A stretch of DNA of 27,524 nucleotides from VRUE01 sp035554595 (lineage in GTDB: Bacteria > Actinomycetota > Thermoleophilia > Solirubrobacterales > 70-9), in NCBI GenBank assembly GCA_035554595.1, contig DATMIH010000096.1, positions 1 through 27,524 of the forward strand, given 5' to 3'. Each line of letters starts with the position of its first letter. Positions within the stretch are counted from its first letter, which is position 1. This document shows, piece by piece, positions 6,502 to 13,300 of this stretch. The notes under the pieces are model-generated. The model was not told the origin of the DNA. It made no database searches and saw only the letters and a list, made by a program, of their open reading frames with translations. Both the position numbers and the translations under genes were made by a program.

Positions 6502-6531
6502 GTAGTACCCGCCGAGCGCAAAAATGTTCAA
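6265..6531 (-). CDS. hypothetical small protein, possibly a fragment
   Basis: An open frame antisense to the 3' half of the toxin-like gene. The longest start is a TTG at 6531; an ATG at 6492 is an alternative, giving 75 aa. Its codons have better GC-rich third positions than the opposite strand, so of the two it is the more likely coding frame over 6265-6492. Visible features are a short hydrophobic N-terminal stretch (GGYYLISMMFIF) and a Gly/His-rich middle (VGSAEGHGVHATGGAIHEL). No family is recognised. No ribosome site is clear. It may be the stray end of a gene brought in with the rearrangement near 6246. From 6532 to 6745 I see no convincing gene. Confidence 0.3.
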   Translation of the reverse strand: MNIFALGGYYLISMMFIFQIEVAPGSWLKVGSAEGHGVHATGGAIHELMMANGGTLKEGKYRYRPLYGGTQEWSHLTLSSTGHPNPES

Positions 6532-6745
6532 GTAGCCATATGCGCGCGCATTAACTGTCTCCGTGCGTGCTTGTGATCAGGTCCTCGGCTTCGTCGGCCA
6601 TCTCGGGGGAGGGGTGCCCCCAGGACCATTCCGATGGGTTCATGGGTGGGCCGTCGCCGACCGTGAAGCCAGGCTGCGCCGAGCACCTGCCCGCTTGATG
6701 TGGGGTAGGTTCAGACTCCGAGACCCGGCCGAGCGGAGGAGAACC

Positions 6746-7159
6746 ATGAGCGAGCAGAGCATCGAAGTGGTCAAGCGTGCCTATGCCGCCTTTGCGGAGG
6801 GCGATGTGCCCGCCGTGCTCGGGATGTTCGCCGAGGACATCGAGTGGCATGAGGCCGATGGGATGCCGTATGGGGGCGTCTACCGCGGCGGTGAGGCCGT
6901 GGTGCAAAACGTCTTTGGCCCGCTCTCCGGGGACGTCGAGGGATTCGCGCTGAGCCCCGAAGAGTTCATGGCAGCCGGTGACACCGTCGCCGTGGTCGTC
7001 ACCTACACTGGCACCGGTAAGGCCACCGGCAAGCCACTGGACCTCCCAGTCGTGCACGTCTGGGATATCCAGGACGGCAAGGTTGTGCGCTTCCGGCAAT
7101 TCGCCGACACGATGAAGTTCGCCGAGGTCGTGCCCGCCGCTGAGTCAGTGGCCGGGTAG
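6746..7159 (+). CDS. SnoaL-like / nuclear transport factor 2 fold protein
   Basis: 137 aa. The ATG at 6746 follows a strong ribosome site (GGAGGAG); the frame is open further upstream but lacks a better start. The pattern is typical of the SnoaL-like cone-barrel family: VVKRAYAAFAEGDVPAVLGMFAEDIEWHEA at the N-terminus, GVYRGGEAVVQNVFGPL in the middle, then VVVTYTGTGKATGKPLDLP and VHVWDIQDGKVVRFRQFAD. Members include polyketide cyclases, ketosteroid-isomerase-like proteins and many of unknown activity. Substrate cannot be read. It is followed after 11 nt by a secreted protein gene, so the two are probably co-transcribed. Confidence 0.88.
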   Translation: MSEQSIEVVKRAYAAFAEGDVPAVLGMFAEDIEWHEADGMPYGGVYRGGEAVVQNVFGPLSGDVEGFALSPEEFMAAGDTVAVVVTYTGTGKATGKPLDLPVVHVWDIQDGKVVRFRQFADTMKFAEVVPAAESVAG

Positions 7160-7170
7160 GGCGACACCGG

Positions 7171-8058
7171 ATGCGCCGCCGTCTCGTCCTTGCCGGGATG
7201 CTCTTCGCCGCCGTTCTTCTCGCGATTCCGGTCCTCGCAGCGGGCGCCGGAGGCGAAGTCGAGCGCGAACTCGCTTTTGCCCTGAAGGCCGACGGCTTCA
7301 CCGTCAATGTGTTCGTTTCCAACAACGACGGCGACGTGAGCGCGTTGATGATCCTCAACCGTGGCCCGCAAGTCGCCTACTACTCGACACCGGCGAAGGT
7401 CACAGCAGAAAGGGTGACGGCGCGGTTCGGCAGCCTTGGCGAACTCGACTACCGCTTCGCTCCGAAGCCGAATGGGAGCATCGATTGCCACGGCGCCGAA
7501 GAAGGTGAAGCCGTGTTCGAAGGGACCTTTGCCTTCACCGGCGAGAACGGCTACGTCCACATCGAAGCCGACCATGCCGAAGGGTCTTTCCAGATTTACC
7601 CGGAACCGAAGAACTGCCCCCAGGAGCGGCTCGATCGGCGCGCCGCGCGGTATCACCCGTCCTACTCGGACGAAGGGGCGACTCTGCAGGCGAGAGCCGG
7701 GTCCCGCGCCAAGGGAAGGATCCGCGAAGTCTTCGTTTTCGACGAAGGCCGGCCCGGCTCGCACAAGATCGCCGTTTACGCCACCCTGGCCGAAAAGCGC
7801 GAAGGGATGACGGTCGCTCGCGGGGTGCAGCTGGCGGCAGGAGCCGGTGCCTTCCGCTGGAACCTCGAGAAGGGCACCGCGACGCTGCGGCCGCCGGCGC
7901 CCTTCACCGGCTCGGCGACCTTCACCCGGCGCGGCCACGATGGCCACGGGGCCTGGAAGGGTTCACTGGCCATGCCGATCTTCGGTGGGGAACCAGTGGA
8001 GCTGGCCGGCGGCGAGTTCCGTGCCTCCATCCACAAAGGCGTGCCGCAGGACGAGTGA
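7171..8058 (+). CDS. secreted protein of unknown function
   Basis: 295 aa. The N-terminus MRRRLVLAGMLFAAVLLAIPV followed by LAAGAGG is a classic signal peptide with cleavage around residues 24-27. The mature protein is rich in beta-strand patterns (FTVNVFVSNNDGDVSALMIL, GYVHIEADHAEGSFQIYPE) and has two cysteines (DCHGAEE, KNCPQE) that could form a disulfide. The C-terminal third repeats a strand-turn style (FTGSATFTRRGHDGHGAWKG) seen in secreted proteins of soil actinobacteria. No enzyme motif is present. It starts 11 nt after the SnoaL-like gene and ends 7 nt before the convergent msrA stop. Confidence 0.75.
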   Translation: MRRRLVLAGMLFAAVLLAIPVLAAGAGGEVERELAFALKADGFTVNVFVSNNDGDVSALMILNRGPQVAYYSTPAKVTAERVTARFGSLGELDYRFAPKPNGSIDCHGAEEGEAVFEGTFAFTGENGYVHIEADHAEGSFQIYPEPKNCPQERLDRRAARYHPSYSDEGATLQARAGSRAKGRIREVFVFDEGRPGSHKIAVYATLAEKREGMTVARGVQLAAGAGAFRWNLEKGTATLRPPAPFTGSATFTRRGHDGHGAWKGSLAMPIFGGEPVELAGGEFRASIHKGVPQDE

Positions 8059-8065
8059 GACACGC

Positions 8066-8719
8066 TCAGGAAGCGGCGGTCGGGACTCGACAGGAGACGC
8101 CGGTCCCGACCAATGCGCAGTGAATGGCGTTGGGGTTCTTGTGTAGGTACTGCTGGTCGTCGTCTTCTGCGTAGTAAAAGGGGGTGGCGGGCTCGACCTC
8201 GGTCGTGATCGGATCGTGGCCGGCTGCGCGTAGCGCCTCGTCGTATGTCTTAAGCATCGCTTCGGCGGTCGCCTGCTGCTCCTCATCGGCGAAGTAGATG
8301 CCCGAGCGGTTCCAGGTCCCGACTTCACTGCCCTGGCGCATTCCCTGGGTCGGGTCGTGCTGCTCGAAGAAGACCTTGACCAAGTCGGCGTAGGAAGCCT
8401 TGGCCGGGTCGAAGGCCACCAACACTGTCTCGGCGTGGCCGGTCCTGCCCGATTCGACCTCCTCGCCGGTCGGATTGGGAGTGGTGCCGTTGACGAAGCC
8501 GGCCGCGGTTGTGTAGACGCCGTCAATCGTCCAGAAGAGCTGCTCGGCAGCCCAGTAACAACCGAGTGCGAAGTAGGCGACCTCAATCCCCTCCGGAAAG
8601 GGTGGCTTCAGCGGCGTGCCGAGGACCGCGTGGCGGTTCTCGATCTCATAGGCGGGATCGCTGCGGCCGGGGAGCACCTCCTCGAGGGTGGGCATCCGCG
8701 TCTCCGCCGGATTCGACAT
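8066..8719 (-). CDS. msrA: peptide-methionine (S)-S-oxide reductase
   Basis: 217 aa. MsrA reduces methionine-S-sulfoxide in oxidised proteins using thioredoxin. The catalytic Cys54 sits in FALGCYWAAEQLFW, where the usual GCFW has Phe changed to Tyr, a conservative change. GRTGHAETVLVAFDP (91-105) and HDPTQGMRQGSEVGT (121-135) are further family blocks. Cys201 and Cys210 near the C-terminus (HCALVGTGVSCRV) are candidate resolving cysteines. The usual GYxGG block is replaced by AGFVNGTTPNPTGEEV, so this is a divergent branch. The start is at ATG 8719, because minus-strand TACGCT (8732-8727) ends 7 nt before it; an upstream ATG at 8743 would lie before that box. Confidence 0.9.
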   Translation of the reverse strand: MSNPAETRMPTLEEVLPGRSDPAYEIENRHAVLGTPLKPPFPEGIEVAYFALGCYWAAEQLFWTIDGVYTTAAGFVNGTTPNPTGEEVESGRTGHAETVLVAFDPAKASYADLVKVFFEQHDPTQGMRQGSEVGTWNRSGIYFADEEQQATAEAMLKTYDEALRAAGHDPITTEVEPATPFYYAEDDDQQYLHKNPNAIHCALVGTGVSCRVPTAAS

Positions 8720-8726
8720 CGCAATC

Positions 8727-8732
8727 AGCGTA
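8727..8732 (-). promoter_or_regulatory. candidate -10 box for msrA (leaderless)
   Basis: On the minus strand TACGCT ends 7 nt before ATG 8719. No Shine-Dalgarno sequence accompanies this start. No good -35 box is visible. Confidence 0.35.
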
Positions 8733-8801
8733 CACCCGGTCATCCGCAGGATTGGTTAGTCGAGGCTTGACTTACTTGCGAGCAGGGGAGAGGGTGCGAC
8801 G

Positions 8802-9302
8802 ATGGGCAGCGCAGAGGCACACGGTGAGAACGCTGCGGGCACTCCGCCGGTCAGCGCCGGGGAGATAAAGCTCGAGGTCGTGGTCGTGCCGGTTTCAGAT
8901 GTGGATCGGGCGAAGAGCTTCTACGAGGGGCTGGGGTGGCGCCTCGACGCCGACCTGGCCGTCGAGGCCGGCTACAGGGTGGTGCAGCTGACCCCACCCG
9001 GATCCGCCTGCTCGATCATTTTCGGCGAGGGGGTCACGACCGCGCCGCCGGGCTCCTCCGAGGGCCTGCAGCTCTCGGTCTATGACATCGACGCGGCCCG
9101 CGCCGACCTCATCTCGCGCGGGGTTGACGTCAGCGAGACCTTCCACGACGAGACCGGGGTCTTTCATCACGCTGGTACTGCGGGCCGAGTCGACGGTCCG
9201 GCGCCCGAGCATGCCGACTACGGCTCGTTCGTCTCCTTTAGCGACCCGGACGGCAACGGCTGGCTGCTGCAGGAGATCAAGACCCGGCTTCCCGGCCGGT
9301 AA
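8802..9302 (+). CDS. VOC (glyoxalase/bleomycin resistance) superfamily protein
   Basis: 166 aa. ATG 8802 with a purine-rich ribosome site (GGGGAGAGG). After a 22-residue polar leader, the vicinal-oxygen-chelate fold is evident: KLEVVVVPVSDVDRAKSFYE, GLGWRLDADL, VVQLTPPGSACSIIFGEG, LQLSVYDIDAARADLISRG and the C-terminal FVSFSDPDGNGWLLQEI with the usual metal-ligand Glu near the end. Members include glyoxalases, dioxygenases and antibiotic-binding proteins; the substrate is unknown here. A 55-aa gene follows 10 nt later with its own ribosome site, and the two look like an operon. Confidence 0.9.
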   Translation: MGSAEAHGENAAGTPPVSAGEIKLEVVVVPVSDVDRAKSFYEGLGWRLDADLAVEAGYRVVQLTPPGSACSIIFGEGVTTAPPGSSEGLQLSVYDIDAARADLISRGVDVSETFHDETGVFHHAGTAGRVDGPAPEHADYGSFVSFSDPDGNGWLLQEIKTRLPGR

Positions 9303-9312
9303 AGGAGCGAGG

Positions 9313-9480
9313 ATGGCGACGACATATGAGTCCGTGGATGATCTGGCGGTAGCGTTGAGACGTGCGGCTGAGGCACACGGCAAGCACGAGGAGCGAACCG
9401 GTGAAGAGGACCCGAACTGGCCCGACTGGTACGCGCTCTACATGGTGCGCGAGCGCGGCGGCGAAGAGCTGCCGAAATGA
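9313..9480 (+). CDS. conserved small protein, partner of the VOC gene
   Basis: 55 aa. ATG 9313 with an excellent ribosome site (AAAGGAG, 9301-9307) that overlaps the stop of the VOC gene. It is acidic and helical: ESVDDLAVALRRAAEAHGKH, then DPNWPDWYALYMVRE and a GGEELPK tail. Short proteins with the NWPDWYA-YMV pattern occur next to, or fused to, glyoxalase-like proteins in actinobacteria; this is recalled from memory and not checked. No catalytic residues are evident. A role as a partner or stability factor of the VOC protein is inferred from the coupling only. Confidence 0.7.
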   Translation: MATTYESVDDLAVALRRAAEAHGKHEERTGEEDPNWPDWYALYMVRERGGEELPK

Positions 9481-9512
9481 CCGCCACCTGATCTAAGCGG
9501 CGCGGCGTCGCC

Positions 9513-9550
9513 ACCGGGACGGTAATTTTTCTGGTCGTGTCCGTCCCGGT
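9513..9550. repeat. 10-bp inverted repeat at the edge of the truncated gene
   Basis: ACCGGGACGG (9513-9522) and CCGTCCCGGT (9541-9550) are perfect inverted arms with an 18-nt loop containing five Ts. It could be a factor-independent terminator for the VOC operon that lacks a trailing T-tract, or a rearrangement scar, since it spans the point where the nitroreductase relic begins. Confidence 0.6.
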
Positions 9551-9803
9551 TATTGTGATCGTCGCCTCAAAGGGTGGCTCTGACGAGCCGCCCGCCTGGT
9601 ACCTCAATCTCTCCGAGAATCCGGAGGTCGAGGTCCAGGTCAAGGCCGACCGCTTCAAGGCCCGCGCCCGGACGGCGAGCGCCGAGGAGAAGCCCGGTCT
9701 CTGGAAGACGATGGTTAGCGAGTGGCCGGCCTACGACGAATACCAGCAGCGGACCGACCGGGAGATCCCGGTCGTCGTGCTGGAGCGCGTCGCCGCGGGC
9801 TGA
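9537..9803 (+). pseudogene. 5'-truncated deazaflavin-dependent nitroreductase-like protein
   Basis: The frame reads IVASKGGSDEPPAWYLNLSENPEVEVQ, then FKARARTASAEEK and TDREIPVVVLERV, which is the C-terminal two thirds of the DDN/F420-type nitroreductase-like family. The usual N-terminal part, with the TxGRKSGxxR segment and first strands, is missing: the frame closes at a TGA near 9488, and the space upstream is taken by the complete 55-aa gene. A GTG at 9537 could start an 88-aa product beginning with the hydrophobic VSVPVIVIV, but it has no ribosome site. Most likely a relic. A full-length relative lies nearby at 11043-11549. It ends 3 nt before the stop of the convergent binding protein. 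Confidence 0.7.
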
Positions 9804-9806
9804 CGC

Positions 9807-10973
9807 TCAGTACGGCGCGCCGACCGCCTTCGCCCAGTCCTCGTCGACGTGGAGCTGACCCTTGGCGTCGGTGTCGACGATCACCACCGTGGCGGGTTGG
9901 CGGTTGCCGGTGTGAGGATCGATCGTGACCGATCCGGTCCACCCCTTCCAGCCGCTGACGCCGTTGAGCGCACTGGTGAGCTTCTTTGCGCCGGTGCCGC
10001 CGGCCTGCTTGACCCCGTCGGCGAAGAAGTTCAGCGAGTCGTAGGTGTAGGGGCTCCAGGTGCCGGGTTCTTCACCGAATTCGTCTTCGTATTCGCTCAC
10101 CCGGGCCGTGGCGCCGGCGAAGTCACCAGGAGCCGGGACGCCGACCACCGGACAGGCCCGGGCGGCGGCGATGCCGGCCGTTTCGACGAAGCCGGTGTCG
10201 TAGGAGGCGTAATCAGCGATGCACTGCGATTCGACTTTCGCTTCCTGCATCTCCTTGGCGATCAGGCCACCCTCGGGGAAGTAGACGGCGGCGTAGATGA
10301 CGTCCGCTTTGGTCGCCGCCAGCTTTTCGACCACATCGGTGTAGTCCTTCTTGCCGGGCTGCACCTTTTCGTAAGCGGTCACCGTGACGCCCGCCTTTTC
10401 CAGCGAGTCCTTCAGCGCTTTCGAGACCGAGACGGTGTAGTTCTGGGTCGGGTCGTAGGCGATCGCAACCGTCTTGGCGTGCTGCCAATCGGTCAGCGCC
10501 TTCGAGGCAACTGGGGCGATCTGGTAGGTCATCGGCTGCAGGGTGAAGCCGAGGCCGTTGGTCGAGTTGTCGGAGGTCAGCCTGATCGGCACCAGGCCGG
10601 CCTTGACGTATAGCGGCAGGGTTTCGATGCCGACGCCCGAGTTGTAGGGGCCGACGATGCCGTCGAGGCCGGCGTCGATCGCGGACTTCGCCGCCTTCAC
10701 ACCAGTCGCCGGATCGGCGGCGTCGTCGATCGGCACGATCTGAACCTGCTGGCCCTCGATCCCGCTCTTCTCGTTGAGCTGGTTCGCCGCCAGTTCCGCA
10801 CCCTTCAGCATTCCCTGGCCGAGAGTCGACTGTTCGCCGGAGAGCGGCGCCTCGAGGCCGACGCGGAAGTTGTCGGAGCCACTGTCATCGGAGCTCGAGC
10901 TCCCGCAGCCCGCCGCGACCACGGCGAGACCGGCGAAAACGATGGCCATGGCGAGCCGGATCTTGTTCTGCAC
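9807..10973 (-). CDS. branched-chain amino acid type ABC substrate-binding lipoprotein
   Basis: 388 aa, GTG 10973 with ribosome site AAAGGAG. The signal AMAIVFAGLAVVAAGCGSSS has lipobox VAAGC, so the mature protein is anchored outside the membrane. The body is a periplasmic-binding-protein type I (Leu/Ile/Val, Peripla_BP_6) fold: FRVGLEAPLSGEQSTLGQGM, GAELAANQLNE, DDAADPATGVKAAKSAI, GIVGPYNSGVGIETLPLY, KTVAIAYDPTQNYTVSVSKA and YTYDSLNFFADGVKQAGG. It should deliver a small ligand (an amino acid, amide or aromatic acid) to an ABC permease. No permease or ATPase gene is adjacent, so it is an orphan in this window. Divergent from the nitroreductase-like gene. Confidence 0.9.
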   Translation of the reverse strand: MQNKIRLAMAIVFAGLAVVAAGCGSSSSDDSGSDNFRVGLEAPLSGEQSTLGQGMLKGAELAANQLNEKSGIEGQQVQIVPIDDAADPATGVKAAKSAIDAGLDGIVGPYNSGVGIETLPLYVKAGLVPIRLTSDNSTNGLGFTLQPMTYQIAPVASKALTDWQHAKTVAIAYDPTQNYTVSVSKALKDSLEKAGVTVTAYEKVQPGKKDYTDVVEKLAATKADVIYAAVYFPEGGLIAKEMQEAKVESQCIADYASYDTGFVETAGIAAARACPVVGVPAPGDFAGATARVSEYEDEFGEEPGTWSPYTYDSLNFFADGVKQAGGTGAKKLTSALNGVSGWKGWTGSVTIDPHTGNRQPATVVIVDTDAKGQLHVDEDWAKAVGAPY

Positions 10974-11042
10974 GACTGGCGGCTCCTTTCGAGAGCGGAA
11001 TGACGCTTGGTTCGATTACGTTCCAGCCAGGAGGCTCTGACG

Positions 11043-11549
11043 ATGTCCAGCCGGCTCAAGCACGTCGACCCTAACCGGCCGCCCGGCCGGCTCAGCCGCG
11101 CCTACGCGGCCTTTTCGAACACCCGGCTGGGCCGGTTCCTCTCGATCCACGTCGTCTGGAAGCTCGATCCGCCGCTGATGCGAGCGACTGGGGGGCGTCT
11201 CGGCTTCGACCTGATGATCCCGACGGCGCTGCTCGAGACCCGCGGCGCCAGGAGCGGGAAGAGGCGACGCAACGTCGTCATCTACTTCCACGACGGCGAG
11301 CGGGTGACGATCGTCGCCTCGAAGCTCGGTCTCCCCGAGCATCCCTCCTGGTTCCACAACCTCGTCGCCAATCCCAACGTCACCTTCGGTGGCATCCCGA
11401 TGCGGGCGACGGTGGTGGCTGACGAAGCCGAGCGCCAGAGACTCTGGATGCTTGCCGACCAGGTCTTCGGCCCTTACGCGGCCTACCGCCGAGAAGCGGC
11501 CAAGACGAATCGGACGATTCCCATTGTCCAGCTCACCTCCATGGCGTAG
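11043..11549 (+). CDS. deazaflavin (F420)-dependent nitroreductase-like protein
   Basis: 168 aa. ATG 11043 follows a textbook ribosome site (AGGAGG). The core block ALLETRGARSGKRRRNVVIY, then TIVASKLGLPEHPSWFHNL, VANPNVTFGGIPMRATVV and the C-terminal YRREAAKTNRTIPIVQLT, are the DDN/PNPOx-like split-barrel signature. Family members bind cofactor F420 or related flavins and reduce quinones, nitro compounds or unsaturated substrates, often at the membrane. The N-terminal 40 residues are basic and amphipathic (LSRAYAAFSNTRLGRFLSI). A candidate -10 (TACGTT, 11017-11022) would give a short leader. The cupin gene follows 13 nt after the stop, so the two may be co-transcribed. Confidence 0.88.
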   Translation: MSSRLKHVDPNRPPGRLSRAYAAFSNTRLGRFLSIHVVWKLDPPLMRATGGRLGFDLMIPTALLETRGARSGKRRRNVVIYFHDGERVTIVASKLGLPEHPSWFHNLVANPNVTFGGIPMRATVVADEAERQRLWMLADQVFGPYAAYRREAAKTNRTIPIVQLTSMA

Positions 11550-11562
11550 GTTCCTAAGAGAG

Positions 11563-11943
11563 ATGCAGAGCTGGGACCTGAAGAGCGTTGAGGCGGAGCC
11601 CCACGCACCGCAGATCCTCGCCTCGGCTGAGGACGCGCGCACGATCGTGCTCAACCTTCCCGCCGGGGAGGAGTTCCAGGAGCACGAGGTTCACGAGCGA
11701 GCACGAGTCGTCGTCGTTGCCGGAGAGGTCGACGTTGCGACGGCCGGTGGTGAGACCGTGTCGGCTGGAGCCGGCCATCTCTTCGAGTTCGACCCCGGCG
11801 AGCGGCGCACGATCGCCGCGCGGGCAGATGCCCGTCTGCTGCTGATGCTCACTCCGTGGCCCGGCGATGGCCATCCCGGCGCGATGACGCTGGCGGAGAA
11901 GTCCGACGTGCGCCAACGCGCCGCCGAGCACCCGCAGGCCTAG
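11563..11943 (+). CDS. small cupin-domain protein
   Basis: 126 aa, ATG 11563 with weak ribosome site AAGAGAG. A single cupin barrel is suggested by IVLNLPAGEEFQEHEVHERA (the G(X)5HXH-like motif 1, here with H at EHEVHER), RVVVVAGEVDVATAGGETV and GHLFEFDPGERRTIAARADA. Metal ligands are partly present: His in EHEVH and the glutamate in motif 1, but the second motif histidine is not clear, so metal binding is uncertain. Function unknown; such small cupins often sense or bind small molecules. The TAG stop (11941-11943) shares CTAG with the stop of the convergent membrane-protein gene. Confidence 0.75.
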   Translation: MQSWDLKSVEAEPHAPQILASAEDARTIVLNLPAGEEFQEHEVHERARVVVVAGEVDVATAGGETVSAGAGHLFEFDPGERRTIAARADARLLLMLTPWPGDGHPGAMTLAEKSDVRQRAAEHPQA

Positions 11944-12821
11944 CTGTCGTCGTCCTTGTTCCGGCGGGTCGGATCCGCAGCGTGGGCTAGCCGTTCCGCC
12001 CCTTCGCGGACTTCGATCCCGGCCTCGCGGGTCGCGGCGGCTGCCTCGTCACCAACTGCGGCCAGGCCCTCACTCGGCTTGCCGCCGACGATGTCGCGGA
12101 AGGCTTCCTTGAAGCGCTCGGTGCGGCGGTCGGGGCGGAAACGATCTTCGGCCTTGGCCTGCTTCTTCGGCCGGCGCGCGCCGTAGCGCCGCCGCGCCCA
12201 GCTCGAGCTCGGCTTGCCGATTCGGCTGGCGCCGTAGATCGCCACCGGGAAGACGAAGAAGCCGACGACTCCGTGCAGGATCCGCCCCTTGAGGAAGCAG
12301 AACGCGACCATCAGGAAGACGAACAGGGTGGCGAGGATGCTGGTGATCACCACGGCGGGGGAGCCGGAATCGATCGTCAGCGGGTTGGCGCCGAGGACGA
12401 TCAGCAGCATCACCGCTGCCGCGATCACCGTCGCATCGATCGAGCTGCGCCCCTCCTTTGCCCAGTAGACGTCCTCGAGGTGCACCCAGAGCGCGAACTC
12501 GTCAATCGTCAGGCCGACGCCAATACCGAAGCCGAGCGCGCAGATCTCGGTGTAGGGGGTGCGGCCGTCGGCGACGAAAGCGAGGGTGCCAGCGATCATC
12601 ATCGTCACGATTCCGAAGACCAGGTGGTGCACATGGACGCCGCTCTCGCTTTCGACGTTCCCCGGCCACCAGGAGACGCTTTCGCTGCGGATGATCCGCG
12701 TGCTCATGCGGATGAAGGCGAAGGAGCCGAGGAAGCCGATGAGGACGAGGAAGACCGCTTGCTCGTGGTTTTCTTCGAGGCCGTCCCAGAAGTTCGAAAG
12801 GATCGATGCCGTGGTGATCAC
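11940..12821 (-). CDS. multi-pass membrane protein with a His-rich HVHH motif
   Basis: 293 aa, GTG 12821. Hydrophobic segments lie near residues 21-40, 67-85, 93-108, 128-148, 157-178 and 183-200, so about five or six helices. They are followed by a 90-residue soluble tail rich in Arg, Lys, Asp and Glu. Between helices 1 and 2 is SESGVHVHHLVFG (HVHH at 63-66), and helix 3 contains GVGLTIDEFALWVH, ahead of EDVYWAKEGRSS: clustered His, Asp and Glu inside the membrane part suggest a metal site or a hydrolase-like active site. I recognise it only as an uncharacterised actinobacterial integral membrane protein. TAAACT on the minus strand ends 9 nt before the GTG. Its stop overlaps the cupin stop. 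Confidence 0.75.
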   Translation of the reverse strand: MITTASILSNFWDGLEENHEQAVFLVLIGFLGSFAFIRMSTRIIRSESVSWWPGNVESESGVHVHHLVFGIVTMMIAGTLAFVADGRTPYTEICALGFGIGVGLTIDEFALWVHLEDVYWAKEGRSSIDATVIAAAVMLLIVLGANPLTIDSGSPAVVITSILATLFVFLMVAFCFLKGRILHGVVGFFVFPVAIYGASRIGKPSSSWARRRYGARRPKKQAKAEDRFRPDRRTERFKEAFRDIVGGKPSEGLAAVGDEAAAATREAGIEVREGAERLAHAADPTRRNKDDDS

Positions 12822-12830
12822 AGGTGGCCG

Positions 12831-12840
12831 AGTTTAGGCT
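12831..12840. promoter_or_regulatory. second pair of divergent -10 boxes sharing one TA
   Basis: The plus strand reads AGTTTAGGCT. Leftward TAAACT (12836-12831) ends 9 nt before GTG 12821. Rightward TAGGCT (12835-12840) lies 34 nt before the GTG at 12875, which has its own ribosome site. Both hexamers share the TA at 12835-12836, the same geometry as at 2369-2378. Confidence 0.45.
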
Positions 12841-12874
12841 GCCACTCCGAACCCGTCACGACTGGAGGAGCAAG

Positions 12875-13282
12875 GTGGCATCGATTCGCAAGGAACGGAC
12901 GATTGAGGTGAGTCCGGAGCAGGCCTGGGCGGCGCTGGGCGATTGGGCCGCGCCCCACGAGCGACTCGTGCCCGGCTTCCTAACCGCCACCGAGATCGAC
13001 GGCGAGGACCGCATCGTCACCTTCTTCAACGGTGCGGTCGCCCGCGAGCGGCTGGTCGAGCGCAACGAGGAGGAGCGGCGGCTGGTCTGGTCGATCGTTG
13101 ACGGTCCCTACACACACCACAACGGCGCCGCGCAGGTGATCGACAACGGCGACGGCACGACACAGTTCGTCTGGATCGCTGACCTGCTCCCGAACGAGAT
13201 CGCCGAGATGACCGGCGAGATGATGGAGCGCGGGGTCGAGAACGTGAAGCAGGCGCTGGAGGCGAGCGCCAAGGCGCAATAG
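12875..13282 (+). CDS. SRPBCC (START/Bet v 1-like) family protein
   Basis: 135 aa from GTG 12875, chosen for the strong ribosome site GGAGGAG (12864-12870). The pattern IRKERTIEVSPEQAWAALGD at the N-terminus, then VTFFNGAVARERLVERNEEE, RLVWSIVDGPYTHHNGAAQV and QFVWIADLLPNEIAEM, plus a long C-terminal helix, fits the SRPBCC helix-grip fold used for binding hydrophobic ligands (polyketide cyclase/dehydrase-like). Ligand unknown. It lies 18 nt upstream of the amidase on the same strand, but the amidase seems to have its own promoter box. Confidence 0.85.
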   Translation: MASIRKERTIEVSPEQAWAALGDWAAPHERLVPGFLTATEIDGEDRIVTFFNGAVARERLVERNEEERRLVWSIVDGPYTHHNGAAQVIDNGDGTTQFVWIADLLPNEIAEMTGEMMERGVENVKQALEASAKAQ

Positions 13283-13287
13283 GCGGT

Positions 13288-13293
13288 TACGAT
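13288..13293 (+). promoter_or_regulatory. candidate -10 box for the amidase (leaderless)
   Basis: TACGAT ends 7 nt before ATG 13301 in the 18-nt gap after the SRPBCC gene. No Shine-Dalgarno is present. Confidence 0.4.
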
Positions 13294-13300
13294 CAACGCC

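Noticed and set aside
6551..6643. 30-aa minus-strand reading frame with good codon bias
   Set aside because: Pattern (PSEWSWGHPSPEMADEAEDL) looks plausible, but there is no ribosome site, no recognised family and the size is too small to trust.
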